Below are positions 6,727 through 14,859 of a stretch of DNA of 42,128 bases, one piece after another. Position 1 is the stretch's first letter. Every line of letters starts with the position of its first letter. The notes beneath the pieces were generated by a model that saw only the letters and a program-made list of their open reading frames with translations, did no database searches and was not told the origin of the DNA. The stretch lies in the NCBI GenBank assembly GCA_030377945.1, contig JAUCGD010000009.1:1-42128 (forward strand), in the 5' to 3' direction. The stretch is from Desulfobacterales bacterium HSG17. GTDB lineage: Bacteria; Desulfobacterota; Desulfobacteria; Desulfobacterales; Desulfococcaceae. A program made the position numbers and the translations under genes.

Positions 6727-8118
6727 TTATAGTCCATCTGTTGCTTTTTGCATCAAGTCTGTTGCACCCGGATCATCCAATGAAGGTTCTTGTCCTGGCA
6801 TTATACCTTCGCGTTTTTCAATCCCGGTACGAACAAATGCTTCATCAATATCATATCTTTCTTCTTCTAAAGATTTTTCAATAAGAGAAGAACAGGTTCT
6901 TAAAATTGTTGCTGCATTATACTCACTTGCTTCAGCAATAATATTTATTGCACCTGGAGTAAACGGGGTCAAATAATCACCTGAAAACGATTTATTTCTG
7001 TATTCATCAAGATACTTTTTTATCAGAAGGCTCACATGATCCCGGCTGAGTTTTTCAAAAGGTATAAGGTGAGGTGCTTCAATTTTTGGTGATAATGGAT
7101 AACGCTGTTCCAACCCTGAACTTGACCAGGCTTCAGAAATAAGGGCCGGAACTCCGGCATGCAAAACGAGAAACATATTAAAAAATCCATACCGGGCGTT
7201 CTCATATGGGCCATCCAGTAAAACAGATCTAAGCTCAGCAGCAAAATCCCGCCTCTGACGTCCACTTTGAAAATCAGGTACTCTTTCGAAATCATCAACA
7301 AAGATGTATGCACCATTGAAACCTGATGCCATAAACATCTGTACAAGATGAGAAAATACAAAATCAAGTTTTTCCCGTCCTTTTTTTATATTTTGATAGG
7401 CAGCCAGAAAGGATTCTGATGAAATAAATGAAGATAATAATCTATGTTGTGACGGAAATAATGGAAATACATCAGGTATTTTCTGTAAATATTCGTTTTC
7501 ACAGATAATATCCATAAGTTTTCCCGGTTCAATACCACGTTCTATGAGCCATTTTTCCGAGTTAAGATTTTCAATCAATTTCTGTTCGTTATCTTCATCA
7601 ATAACAATATCCGGATAAACCTCAATAATGGCATCAAGCCTCATACTTGCAAGAGTTGAGGCAATGATTCCGGAAGAATAAATGGCCTCAAAAATCAGGT
7701 CAATAAAACTATCAAAGGTTTTTGTACGTCCTCCTGGTTCAGGCCCTACATATACTGAAAAACACTTGTTGAGTTCTTCAGAAATATCCAGGCAGTATTC
7801 CTTATTTATCTGCTCAATAAGATTTACAAGGAAAGCCGACTTCCCATTACCTCGTCCTATGTATGACGTATCCCAGATATATCCGAGACGAAGATGTGAC
7901 GGGTCTGCCTGGGGTGCTTTTAGAAACGCTGTTTCAATTTTTCCGTATTCCTTGATTCTTATGTCAGCCTCATATATCTTGCCGTTTATTCTAGGGTCTT
8001 TCGAATCCTTATTTACCGGACTTGTAGGAAATGGGTTTTCTGTTAAAGAAAATTTTTGATATTTGGCTTGCAGATCAACACACTGCTGCTGCCTGGGCTT
8101 TCGACGAAGATTGCTCAT
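6727..8118 (-). CDS. P-loop ATPase (AAA/ORC-like) of a putative defence or mobile-element system
   Basis: This 463-residue protein has a Walker A-like loop GRGNGKS at residues 88-94 and a Walker B strand YIFVDDFE at 271-278. The order and spacing suit an AAA+/ORC or STAND-like ATPase with an insertion of about 100 helical residues between the motifs. An early LTENPFPTSP stretch recalls the NPF-type opening of ORC/ExeA-like ATPases. A region after Walker B (LVLHAGVPALISEAW) fits a sensor-1 strand, and the C-terminal quarter looks like a helical lid. It overlaps the upstream winged-helix gene by 44 bases and precedes the small helical and PIN genes, so it is probably the motor or switch of this set. 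I know of no named family that fits well. Confidence 0.7.
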   Translation of the reverse strand: MSNLRRKPRQQQCVDLQAKYQKFSLTENPFPTSPVNKDSKDPRINGKIYEADIRIKEYGKIETAFLKAPQADPSHLRLGYIWDTSYIGRGNGKSAFLVNLIEQINKEYCLDISEELNKCFSVYVGPEPGGRTKTFDSFIDLIFEAIYSSGIIASTLASMRLDAIIEVYPDIVIDEDNEQKLIENLNSEKWLIERGIEPGKLMDIICENEYLQKIPDVFPLFPSQHRLLSSFISSESFLAAYQNIKKGREKLDFVFSHLVQMFMASGFNGAYIFVDDFERVPDFQSGRQRRDFAAELRSVLLDGPYENARYGFFNMFLVLHAGVPALISEAWSSSGLEQRYPLSPKIEAPHLIPFEKLSRDHVSLLIKKYLDEYRNKSFSGDYLTPFTPGAINIIAEASEYNAATILRTCSSLIEKSLEEERYDIDEAFVRTGIEKREGIMPGQEPSLDDPGATDLMQKATDGL

Positions 8119-9418
8119 TATTCTGTCTCTCCTTTTGCAAGGTTATTGCAATAATATTCCTATAACCCCCATCAACCATGACGGGTTCACGTTTCATATA
8201 CCTGACACTGGTTTCTTCCGGTAGTTTGTCTACTTCAAGAGAAATGCTGATATTAAGTTTTCCAGAAAGATTCAAGCGATATATTTCATTCAGTGTTTCT
8301 TCAAAAGTATGCATGGATATTTTCAACCTGAAGCAAACGATTTCTCTTAATGATGCCAGGTTCACAAAATTGTATCTTACCTGACGCCTTAAATCAAAAT
8401 AACCTTTAACTAAAGTATCTACAAACTTGTTATTGTATGGACTTTCTTCATCATCTCCAAGGATTGGTTTATGAATGAAGAGGTGTCTACCATCTGAATA
8501 TTGGTATATATCCGAGAAATCATCCGAATGAACATTATCAAGAACCACAGATGTGGGGTAAACCAGTTTTCCATTAATAAACGGATAATATTCTGTTGCC
8601 TGTATAACACCGATCTGTCTGGCCCGATAGCACCATAAATCGAAAGAAATCATAGAGTAAGGGCAGTTATAGAGTTCCCTGAGAAAATATGTAATCCAGA
8701 AGTCACGGATACGTTTTGTTATCTTATTGTAATCTTCAGGGTTAAATCGCCCTGAAGTATTTTCAGGTAAAAGACCGTCGTTAATAAGTTTTTTCAAAAT
8801 TATCTTGTTTTCAGGGGCTAAATCAACATTGCGCTTCAGGTATCGTTCAATATCACCCTGGAGTTTTTTAACAAGTTTCTCAGTGTAGTTCATTATATCT
8901 TTTGTTGTTTGTATATTTCTCCTGTCAAAATGCAGTTCCAATGGAGAATAATGAGGGAATACCAGTACACCCGAACCTTTTGAATTTGCTTTGTATAAAA
9001 ATTCAACCAGTTTTCGAAATGTTTTATGTGCATCTTCCATCAGTCTGAAAACGGTGAGATTGAATTCAAGAACTCCTTGCGTTCGATACTGAAGCAAAAG
9101 TTTTTTGCCTTTTTCTGTCAGATGTATTAAATGATCTTCCTTTTGGATAACAAGGTCATATTCCTTACACTCATCCATCACTTTATTAAATGTATAGCGA
9201 TAACGCCTCTGCTGATGCAAAGTCGGATTTTCAACATCTTCCAATTTTTTGTATTTTGACTCACCTAACCGGTATTCCTGCTTGAGAATTCTAAATTCAT
9301 TAAATACTTCATCCTGGATTATGCTCTTTTCTACGCTGCTGAGAAAAATGAAGAAATAGTCCAGGAAATAGAACTTTCTGGATGGTAACGAGGATGTTTT
9401 TGTTGATGTTTGAGTCAT
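8075..9418 (-). CDS. Protein with two predicted winged-helix regions, partner of the ATPase
   Basis: I do not recognise a named family for this 447-residue protein. The N-terminal 110 residues look like a winged helix: helices, then DLVIQKEDHLIHLTEKGKKLL with a typical wing hairpin. Near residues 355-396 a second one is suggested by ASLREIVCFRLKISMHTFEETLNEIYRL followed by a beta hairpin (GKLNISISLE). The middle is mixed helix and strand with no catalytic motif I can name. It is the first gene of a leftward unit and overlaps the ATPase by 44 bases, so the two products probably form a complex. DNA or nucleic-acid recognition feeding the ATPase is an inference. The preceding 95 bases to the TPR relic leave room for a promoter, but none is clear. 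Confidence 0.6.
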   Translation of the reverse strand: MTQTSTKTSSLPSRKFYFLDYFFIFLSSVEKSIIQDEVFNEFRILKQEYRLGESKYKKLEDVENPTLHQQRRYRYTFNKVMDECKEYDLVIQKEDHLIHLTEKGKKLLLQYRTQGVLEFNLTVFRLMEDAHKTFRKLVEFLYKANSKGSGVLVFPHYSPLELHFDRRNIQTTKDIMNYTEKLVKKLQGDIERYLKRNVDLAPENKIILKKLINDGLLPENTSGRFNPEDYNKITKRIRDFWITYFLRELYNCPYSMISFDLWCYRARQIGVIQATEYYPFINGKLVYPTSVVLDNVHSDDFSDIYQYSDGRHLFIHKPILGDDEESPYNNKFVDTLVKGYFDLRRQVRYNFVNLASLREIVCFRLKISMHTFEETLNEIYRLNLSGKLNISISLEVDKLPEETSVRYMKREPVMVDGGYRNIIAITLQKERQNNEQSSSKAQAAAVC

Positions 9419-9513
9419 TAAAGATTTCCTTTTCCAGCAATACCAATCTTACAGGTCAGAATCTGCCTATCATTTATAATTTTACACCAATGAGTAAATC
9501 ATTGAACGCCGTC

Positions 9514-10059
9514 TCAGAATCTTCCGCTTATTATATCTTCAAAAGTAAGGCTTTGCAGGGCATCCAGGACATTTTCTTCATTAATGAAACCCAGCAAATA
9601 AGCCCTGATAGAAAGATAAGGTCGGTTTGTTATGTAGTAAGAAAATCCAAGATTGTAATAGGCAAAAGGATTTTTTGAATCAAGCTCTATTGTTTTTTGA
9701 TAATTTTTAATCGCCTCAGTGTAATTACCTTGTAATCGGTAACATTCTCCTCTGTAATTGTATGATAAAGCATCTTTAGGATCCAGTTCAATGGTTTTGG
9801 CATGGTCTTTCAGTGCGTTTTCATATTGCTTCAGCTTTCGGTAAGTGTATCCTCTGTTAGAGTAAGCTAATGTTAATTCAGGATTCAATTCAATGGTTTT
9901 GTCATAGTCTTTCAGTGCGTTTCCATATTGCTTCAGCTTATAGTAAGTAAGGCCTCTGCTATTATATGCTGTTGCATATTTCGGATTTAATTCAATGGCT
10001 TTGCCATGGTCTTTCAGTGCGTTTTCATATTGCTTCAGGTTTATCAATTTGTGTTGCAT
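9514..10059 (-). pseudogene. TPR segment, probable C-terminal remnant of a trypsin-TPR effector
   Basis: The 181-codon frame begins inside a TPR unit (LKQYENALKDHGKAIELNPK) and contains four further 34-residue repeats with the W/L-G-Y-A-F-A-P pattern. It ends with a non-TPR tail (DALQSLTFEDIISGRF). The ATG at 10059 has no ribosome site and falls in another frame of the protease fragment just upstream. The simplest reading is that one protein with an N-terminal trypsin domain and C-terminal TPRs lost its middle by a deletion that also changed frame. The near-identical 102-bp repeat units in the DNA could have promoted such a deletion. It could still be translated as a short TPR protein. Confidence 0.65.
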
Positions 10060-10192
10060 TTATACCCAAAGCATCTTTTATCACATGCGCACATGTCAAA
10101 ATCTGGTAGTCTCCTACCAGAAATCCCACCCCCACAATATTGCCGTTTTTCTTTTTAATTCTTACAATGGATTTTTTCAGCAGGTCAGTCAT
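10025..10192 (-). pseudogene. N-terminal fragment of a trypsin-like peptidase
   Basis: This short frame is too small for ordinary ORF calling. It runs from an ATG at 10192 for 55 codons to a TGA at 10025. It encodes the start of a trypsin-2-type peptidase: SIVRIKKKNGNIVGVGFLVGD followed by ILTCAHVI, with the catalytic His in CAHV. It breaks off just after the KDALGI stretch, so the Asp and Ser of the triad are gone and the frame runs into TPR sequence in another phase. The ATG lies four bases after the stop of the Trypco1 gene, the expected arrangement for this pairing. Confidence 0.75.
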
Positions 10193-10196
10193 TTAC

Positions 10197-10532
10197 TTAT
10201 CCCAGATTTTCCTGTTTCCATTTCAAAACCACTTTGATGTTACCTTCAATACTAGAATTTGCAATAATGGCCCCGGCTTTGGCATTCATTTTCAACCCAA
10301 ATTCTACTTCAACCTCTTGAGGCTTTTTGGAAAGTTCACCAATTTTTGTTACAAGTGTTTCTGCTATTGGCTTTATAGTTGCAAGTGAATCCTGGAAATT
10401 TTTAGCTGCTTTTTTTGCAAAGCCATCTCGTGATACTTCCATTTCACCTTCATCATCTTCGTTGATTTCTGCCTCAACAAATATTGAATTTTCATCATCA
10501 ATAGGGAACTCAATCAATTGTTTTTCTGCCAT
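10197..10532 (-). CDS. Trypco1 (trypsin-co-occurring domain 1) protein
   Basis: This 111-residue protein matches my memory of the Trypco1 family. It begins KQLIEFPIDDENSIFVEAEI, has a central helix (FQDSLATIKPIAETLVTKIGEL), and ends with the conserved EVEVEFGLKMNAKAGAIIANSS then KVVLKW. Trypco1 is described from NTP-dependent conflict systems, where it sits next to trypsin-like proteases; its biochemical role is not known. The start at 10532 is supported by GGAGGT; the frame extends eight codons further without support. The adjacent protease gene survives only as a fragment, so this gene may be an orphan under decay, though it appears intact itself. Confidence 0.85.
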   Translation of the reverse strand: MAEKQLIEFPIDDENSIFVEAEINEDDEGEMEVSRDGFAKKAAKNFQDSLATIKPIAETLVTKIGELSKKPQEVEVEFGLKMNAKAGAIIANSSIEGNIKVVLKWKQENLG

Positions 10533-10807
10533 GATTTTACCTCCATACATTGTCATTAATTTTTGGGGTATGTTTTTGATAATACCCGACCGTTTATAGA
10601 AAATTTCAAAGTATTAATGTCTTCGATTATTTTTACTGATTCGTGCCTTTAGCATCACCATCTCCATCAAGAATATAATAGTCTGAAAAACCCAGTTTTG
10701 TCGAACAAAATTTTTTTAATCATGCAATACCGATATGTGAATTTATCATTTCAAGTTTTGAGTTAAAACCTGACCTGTGAAACGGGTTTGTAGGGATGTA
10801 ATCGTGA
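10533..10807. other. Spacer upstream of Trypco1, no assigned gene
   Basis: No convincing gene is visible. On the minus strand a short open stretch ends about 10569 (SVKIIEDINTLKFSINGRVL), which could be the tail of a lost gene. No promoter is clear. Confidence 0.4.
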
Positions 10808-11294
10808 TTGTTTCGCCAATTGAAGGAGTATAAGCAGACAAAGAAAGAACTTTATCAACCGGCTGACTCAAAAGAACATGGCAGACAATCTCCCGCAACT
10901 CATCTGATAATTCTTTTAATTCTGATCAAAAAAGCTATTGAGTGTAAAGAACCTTATGGTCATGCAGTTATACACTTGACTGCCTTGCATATCCTGCACA
11001 ACTTCGAACAGGATACTGAAGCACAGGCACGAAACAAGGCCATAGAATTATTTTTAGCCTATTGCCATGATGGTGAAGAATCATAGTGGGTGGGCGATTG
11101 TGTTTTGAGTTTGTACAGGCGATTAAAGATTGGCAGACTGAAGAAATTGGGGCACATTTGCAGTAATTAACACATCCTTCATGCAAGCCGTCCTTTCCGG
11201 TTCCCGTGATCTTGGTCTGGCTTCTAATCCAGATTTGAATTATCAAGATGCGGCGGAGGTTTTGTTGATTTTGGAGGGGCTGTCTGAACCTTGA
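10808..11294 (+). pseudogene. Unrecognised, possibly frameshifted gene relic
   Basis: Protein-like sequence on the + strand appears in three successive frames. One is a 92-codon frame at 10808-11086 containing HAVIHLTALHILHNFEQDTEAQARNKAIE in part. The second is a stretch near 11101-11163 (FEFVQAIKDWQTEEIGAHLQ). The third runs from 11142 to the TGA at 11292 (FMQAVLSGSRDLGLASNPDL, then EVLLILEGLSEP). None has a ribosome site and I recognise no family. The shifting frames suggest a decayed gene, but chance open frames cannot be ruled out. Confidence 0.3.
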
Positions 11295-11337
11295 TTTTCA
11301 GGATTAGGAATTTCCAAATTATTAAATTGCCCACAAC

Positions 11338-11467
11338 GCCCGGAGCTAAACCTCCGGGCTACAAGCTGAAGCAGGCTAAAGCCAGCTGAAATTAAACCTG
11401 TAAATTGTTATTTACCAGCACCCTTTAGGATGGTTTAGTTTGTAGCGGGGGGATTTATTCCCCCGCT
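11338..11467. repeat. Two GC-rich hairpins in the spacer before the PDZ gene
   Basis: GCCCGGAG and CTCCGGGC form an 8-bp stem at 11338-11359. AGCGGGGG pairs with CCCCCGCT at 11444-11467. Neither has a T-run. The rest of 11295-11621 has no gene I can support; near 11480 it includes ACCATGATAGTCATGAT, which resembles ACCATGATTGTCCTGAT near 4413. These look like dispersed intergenic repeats. Confidence 0.65.
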
Positions 11468-11621
11468 TGATGCTGTGCCTGAACCATGATAGTCATGATA
11501 AATTTTGAGCCCCTCCTTTGACCGATAAAATAAATACAAATTGAATAATTTGTTTTAAGCTGTTATAAAATAATTAGAAGTATAAATAACGAACATATTA
11601 AGTAAAATAAAGGGTGACATC

Positions 11622-12314
11622 ATGAAAGTAAAATTTCTGTGCCGGATAATATTTGCTGTTTTTATATTTTTAATCTATCAGCCCATATTGTTTGCAGCAA
11701 CGGATTCTTTATCAATTATCAAAGTGGACAAGGATAAATTAACCTTTCAGGTTCAAAAAGAACCTTTGGGAAATATTGTTAATGAGATCATAAATGAATG
11801 TGATGTGGAAATAGTTGGTCTGGAAGCAAGGGGAAATGATCTTATAACCTTTTCAGCAGAACAGGAGCCGGTGGAAAATGTTATCAAACGACTGCTAAAG
11901 TATCTTAATGAAAATAATTTTGCATTTGAATATAGTAAAACCAGTCTCCGCAGGGTTTCTGTACTGCCAAAAGCCAAAGGTAAGGATATAGTAAGAAGGC
12001 CGCCTATACCTGCTCAAACACCAAAACCTGTAAAAGAAGATAAAGAAAGAGCTGTTAAAATTTTAAAGGTTAATGAAGGAACCCAGGCTGAATCACTTGA
12101 TTTACAAAAAGATGATCTGATTATTGAATATGACGGAAACAGGATTAAAAGTGCACGCCAGCTTGTAAAGGCTGTTAAGAAGAAAGCTCCTGAAGAAAGT
12201 GTTGAAATGATTGTGGTAAGGGAAGGCCAGTCTATACGAATTGCTCTTAACGGGGGATTGATAGGTGTTAATGTTTTAACTGTTTCGGTTCCCAAGTCTG
12301 AGCTTGGTCAATAA
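11622..12314 (+). CDS. Exported PDZ-domain protein
   Basis: An N-terminal signal sequence (KFLCRIIFAVFIFLIYQPILFAA) directs export. The segment at about residues 35-105 (LTFQVQKEPLGNIVNEII...) resembles the STN/secretin N-domain fold: a strand followed by 'plgnivneI' and 'pvenvikrLL'. A proline-rich linker follows. Residues 140-220 form a PDZ domain (VKILKVNEGTQAESLDLQKDDLIIEYDG...). PDZ domains bind C-terminal peptides, often in periplasmic proteases or type II secretion (GspC). There is no protease domain here, so an adaptor or secretion-related role is the most that can be inferred. It stands alone, converging on guaB, with a hairpin between. Confidence 0.75.
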   Translation: MKVKFLCRIIFAVFIFLIYQPILFAATDSLSIIKVDKDKLTFQVQKEPLGNIVNEIINECDVEIVGLEARGNDLITFSAEQEPVENVIKRLLKYLNENNFAFEYSKTSLRRVSVLPKAKGKDIVRRPPIPAQTPKPVKEDKERAVKILKVNEGTQAESLDLQKDDLIIEYDGNRIKSARQLVKAVKKKAPEESVEMIVVREGQSIRIALNGGLIGVNVLTVSVPKSELGQ

Positions 12315-12320
12315 AATATA

Positions 12321-12380
12321 TTCACCACAGATTGCACAGATTAAAAACCCTTTGTGTTAATCTGTGCAATCTGTGGTGAA
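12321..12380. repeat. Perfect 24-bp inverted repeat between convergent genes
   Basis: The arms at 12321-12344 and 12357-12380 are exact reverse complements around a 12-bp loop; the core reads CACCACAGATTGCACAGATT. It lies between the stops of the PDZ gene and guaB, so it could end both transcripts. The same core, in variants such as CCACAGATTACACAGATT, is familiar to me from intergenic regions of unrelated bacteria, so it is likely one copy of a widely dispersed repeat. Confidence 0.9.
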
Positions 12381-12392
12381 AAAAAAGAAAAA

Positions 12393-13856
12393 TTAATCCA
12401 AACGATAATTAGGCGCTTCCTTGGTGATTATAACATCATGCACATGACTTTCACGCATTCCAGCAGCACTTATTTTCAAAAATCTTGCTTTGTGTCTTAA
12501 ATCTTCAATTGAGTGCGCTCCAACATATCCCATACCTGCTTTTAATCCTCCCACAAGCTGGTAAACAATATCTGAAAGAAGACCTGAATATGGAACACGT
12601 CCAACAATTCCTTCAGGAACCAGTTTGTCAATATCTGCATCTTCCCCTTGATAATACCTGTCTTTACTGCCTTCTTTCATTGCTTCCACAGAACCCATAC
12701 CCCGGTATGCCTTATAACTGCGTCCCTGGAAAAACACCATTTCTCCAGGGCTTTCTTTTGCACCTGCAAAAAGACCGCCGATCATAACGCAGTGGGCACC
12801 TGATCCAATGGCTTTTGTAACATCACCTGAAAACTTGATACCGCCGTCAGCTATAAGAGGCACACCGGTTTTGTCAGAAACCTCTTTGCAGTTCATAATT
12901 GCACTTGCCTGGGGAACACCTATTCCTGCAACAATACGTGTGGTGCAGATTGAACCCGGACCGATTCCGATTTTAACGCCGTCAACACCAGCATCAATAA
13001 GATCCTGTGCTCCCTGCCCAGTTCCCACATTTCCTGCAATCAGCTCAATATTCTTATAATTATTTTTTAATTCTTTTACTGATGTAATGACATTTTTAGA
13101 ATGGCCGTGGGAGGTATCAATGAGTATAACATCTGCACCTGTTTTTAAAAGAGCTTCAGCCCGTTCCAGCATGTCAGGGCCCACACCTATGGCTGCTCCC
13201 ACACGGAGTCTTCCCCTGTTATCTTTGCAGGCGTTAGGATATTTTCTGATTTTTTCAATATCTTTTATGGTAATCATTCCGGTCAGCTTGCCGCTTTTAT
13301 CCACAACCAGCAGCTTTTCAATCCGGTGTTTGTGAAGCATTTTTTTTGAATCTTCAAGGGTAATCCCTTCATTTACCGTTACCAGGTTTTTACTGGTCAT
13401 AACCTCGGAAACTTTTTTTTCCAGATTAGTTTCAAACCTGAGATCCCTGTTGGTTAAAATACCTACAAGTTTATCACCTTCAGTAACAGGAAGCCCTGAA
13501 ATTCGGTATTGCTCCATTACCTTAAGTACATCGCAAAGTTTTTGTTCTGGATGGATAGTAATGGGATCAATAATCATTCCGCTTTCGGATTTTTTTACCT
13601 TATCAACTTCTTTGGCCTGGCTTTCAATATCAAGGTTGCGATGTATAAAACCAAGACCTCCAACTCTTGCCATGCTGATTGCAACTCTGGATTCTGTTAC
13701 AGTATCCATTGCAGCGCTTACAACAGGTATATTCAGTTCCAGATTTCTTGTTAGTTTTGTTTTGGTATCAGCACTTTTAGGCAGTACTTCTGAATAGTTT
13801 GGCACAAGTAAAATATCATCAAAAGAAAATGCATCTTCGATGGAAAAGTTTTTCAT
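12393..13856 (-). CDS. guaB: Inosine-5'-monophosphate dehydrogenase
   Basis: GuaB oxidises IMP to XMP with NAD+, the committed step to guanine nucleotides. The 487-residue length is standard. The barrel begins with [13 protein letters not shown] [15 protein letters not shown]. Two CBS domains occupy roughly residues 95-205 (GIMT-type motifs such as [13 protein letters not shown]). The catalytic loop carries the active-site Cys in [13 protein letters not shown], and the IMP-binding [13 protein letters not shown] and [10 protein letters not shown] motifs follow. It is transcribed alone; no guaA follows. The 284-base region between it and the divergent yciO gene holds an 18-bp inverted repeat but no clear promoter. 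Confidence 0.98.
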   Translation of the reverse strand: MKNFSIEDAFSFDDILLVPNYSEVLPKSADTKTKLTRNLELNIPVVSAAMDTVTESRVAISMARVGGLGFIHRNLDIESQAKEVDKVKKSESGMIIDPITIHPEQKLCDVLKVMEQYRISGLPVTEGDKLVGILTNRDLRFETNLEKKVSEVMTSKNLVTVNEGITLEDSKKMLHKHRIEKLLVVDKSGKLTGMITIKDIEKIRKYPNACKDNRGRLRVGAAIGVGPDMLERAEALLKTGADVILIDTSHGHSKNVITSVKELKNNYKNIELIAGNVGTGQGAQDLIDAGVDGVKIGIGPGSICTTRIVAGIGVPQASAIMNCKEVSDKTGVPLIADGGIKFSGDVTKAIGSGAHCVMIGGLFAGAKESPGEMVFFQGRSYKAYRGMGSVEAMKEGSKDRYYQGEDADIDKLVPEGIVGRVPYSGLLSDIVYQLVGGLKAGMGYVGAHSIEDLRHKARFLKISAAGMRESHVHDVIITKEAPNYRLD

Positions 13857-14026
13857 GACTTATCTCCAAAAAATAAATGTTTAATTATAAGATGTTAACT
13901 ATATATACTACTATATTTAAATGAAAAATAATTAACCGCGTAAGGTAGCAAAGGTGCTTGTTTTTAGCAATCTTTAATTTGTAATCTTGACATATATACT
14001 TCTTAAGAAGTAAAAACAGGTTTTTG

Positions 14027-14102
14027 AACCATGATTAAATGATTTTCATGGTTTACTATGAATATTCATCATGTTCATCACATTAATCATTTAATCATGG
14101 TT
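14027..14102. repeat. Perfect 18-bp inverted repeat between divergent guaB and yciO
   Basis: AACCATGATTAAATGATT at 14027-14044 is exactly complementary to 14085-14102 across a 40-bp AT-rich loop. It lies in the intergenic region of two divergent genes. ACCATGATT motifs recur in other spacers of this window, so a dispersed repeat is more likely than an operator, though both are possible. Confidence 0.8.
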
Positions 14103-14140
14103 ATTGTTTTAATTTTGTTGATTTATGATTGGAAGTATAA

Positions 14141-14749
14141 ATGCTTATAGATATTAATCCTGATAATCCCCAGATGCGCCTTATAAATAAAGTTTCGGAT
14201 ATACTTAAAAAAGGAGGGGTAATAGCTTATCCCACTGATACTTTTTATGGAATCGGATGTGATATTATGAATAAAAAAGCTATTCAAAAAATATACCAGA
14301 TAAAGCAAAGAGATAAAAAGAAACCCTTTAGTTTTATCTGTTCCGATTTAAAAAATATAAGTGATTATGCAAAGGTTTCAAATTATGCTTATAAAACCAT
14401 GAAACGCCTTTTACCAGGACCTTATACTTTTATCCTTGCTGGGTCAAAGATGGTTCCGAAAATCATGCTGACCAATAGAAAAACTGCCGGAATACGGGTT
14501 CCCAATAATAAAATCTGCCTGGCACTGGTTAATGCTCTTGAAAATCCTGTTATCTCAACCAGTGCTGCCACCCCTGAAGGAGAAATCTTATATGAACCGT
14601 CCTTTATCTATGACCGCTTCAAAACCGTACTTGATGCTGTAATAGACGGAGGCCCGGTTTCAGGGCAGCCTTCCAGTGTTGTTTCGCTGTATGATGATAT
14701 TCCTGAAGTAATACGTAAAGGAATTGGGGATGTAAGCCTGTTTGAATAA
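14141..14749 (+). CDS. yciO: Sua5/YciO/YrdC-family protein (YciO type)
   Basis: The protein belongs to the family that makes threonylcarbamoyl-AMP for tRNA t6A. The features VIAYPTDTFYGIGCD, then KIYQIKQRDKKKPFSFIC, PGPYTFIL, KTAGIRVP and NPVISTSAAT run in the standard order. The length (202) and overall wording match the YciO subgroup rather than TsaC; biochemical activity for YciO is less well established than for TsaC. No second Sua5-type gene is visible in the window, so this could be either the t6A enzyme or a paralogue. GGAAG precedes the ATG. A hairpin follows its stop by five bases. Confidence 0.85.
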   Translation: MLIDINPDNPQMRLINKVSDILKKGGVIAYPTDTFYGIGCDIMNKKAIQKIYQIKQRDKKKPFSFICSDLKNISDYAKVSNYAYKTMKRLLPGPYTFILAGSKMVPKIMLTNRKTAGIRVPNNKICLALVNALENPVISTSAATPEGEILYEPSFIYDRFKTVLDAVIDGGPVSGQPSSVVSLYDDIPEVIRKGIGDVSLFE

Positions 14750-14754
14750 AAAAA

Positions 14755-14775
14755 GGGCAGGTTTGGAACCTGCCC
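14755..14775. terminator. Hairpin after yciO, possibly bidirectional terminator
   Basis: GGGCAGGTT and AACCTGCCC form a 9-bp stem with a 3-base loop (TGG), five bases after the yciO stop. The A-run just before it is a T-run for leftward transcripts; for yciO itself the downstream tract is mixed. It may also be a copy of the 'GGGCAGGTTTGGAACCTGCCC' type of dispersed palindrome. Confidence 0.6.
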
Positions 14776-14805
14776 CTACATTAATATTTTATCCTATTTG
14801 AAATC

Positions 14806-14825
14806 AAAAACAGGTTAGGAACCTG
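14806..14825 (-). terminator. Rho-independent terminator of rpsA operon
   Basis: Read leftward, CAGGTT and AACCTG form a short stem with a 3-base loop at 14811-14825. It is followed by TTTTT at 14806-14810 and lies about 35 bases after the rpsA stop. This is the standard layout of an intrinsic terminator. Confidence 0.7.
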
Positions 14826-14859
14826 ATTTTATTCTTCATCTTTTATTCTTCATCTGGTA

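Noticed and set aside
10968..11246. Minus-strand open frame of 92 codons
   Set aside because: Composition is unlike real proteins of the window (many Cys, His and Ile), no ribosome site, and it opposes the more protein-like + strand stretches.
13987..14015. TTGACA as a -35 box for yciO
   Set aside because: No acceptable -10 lies 16-18 bases downstream, so it is not reported as a promoter.
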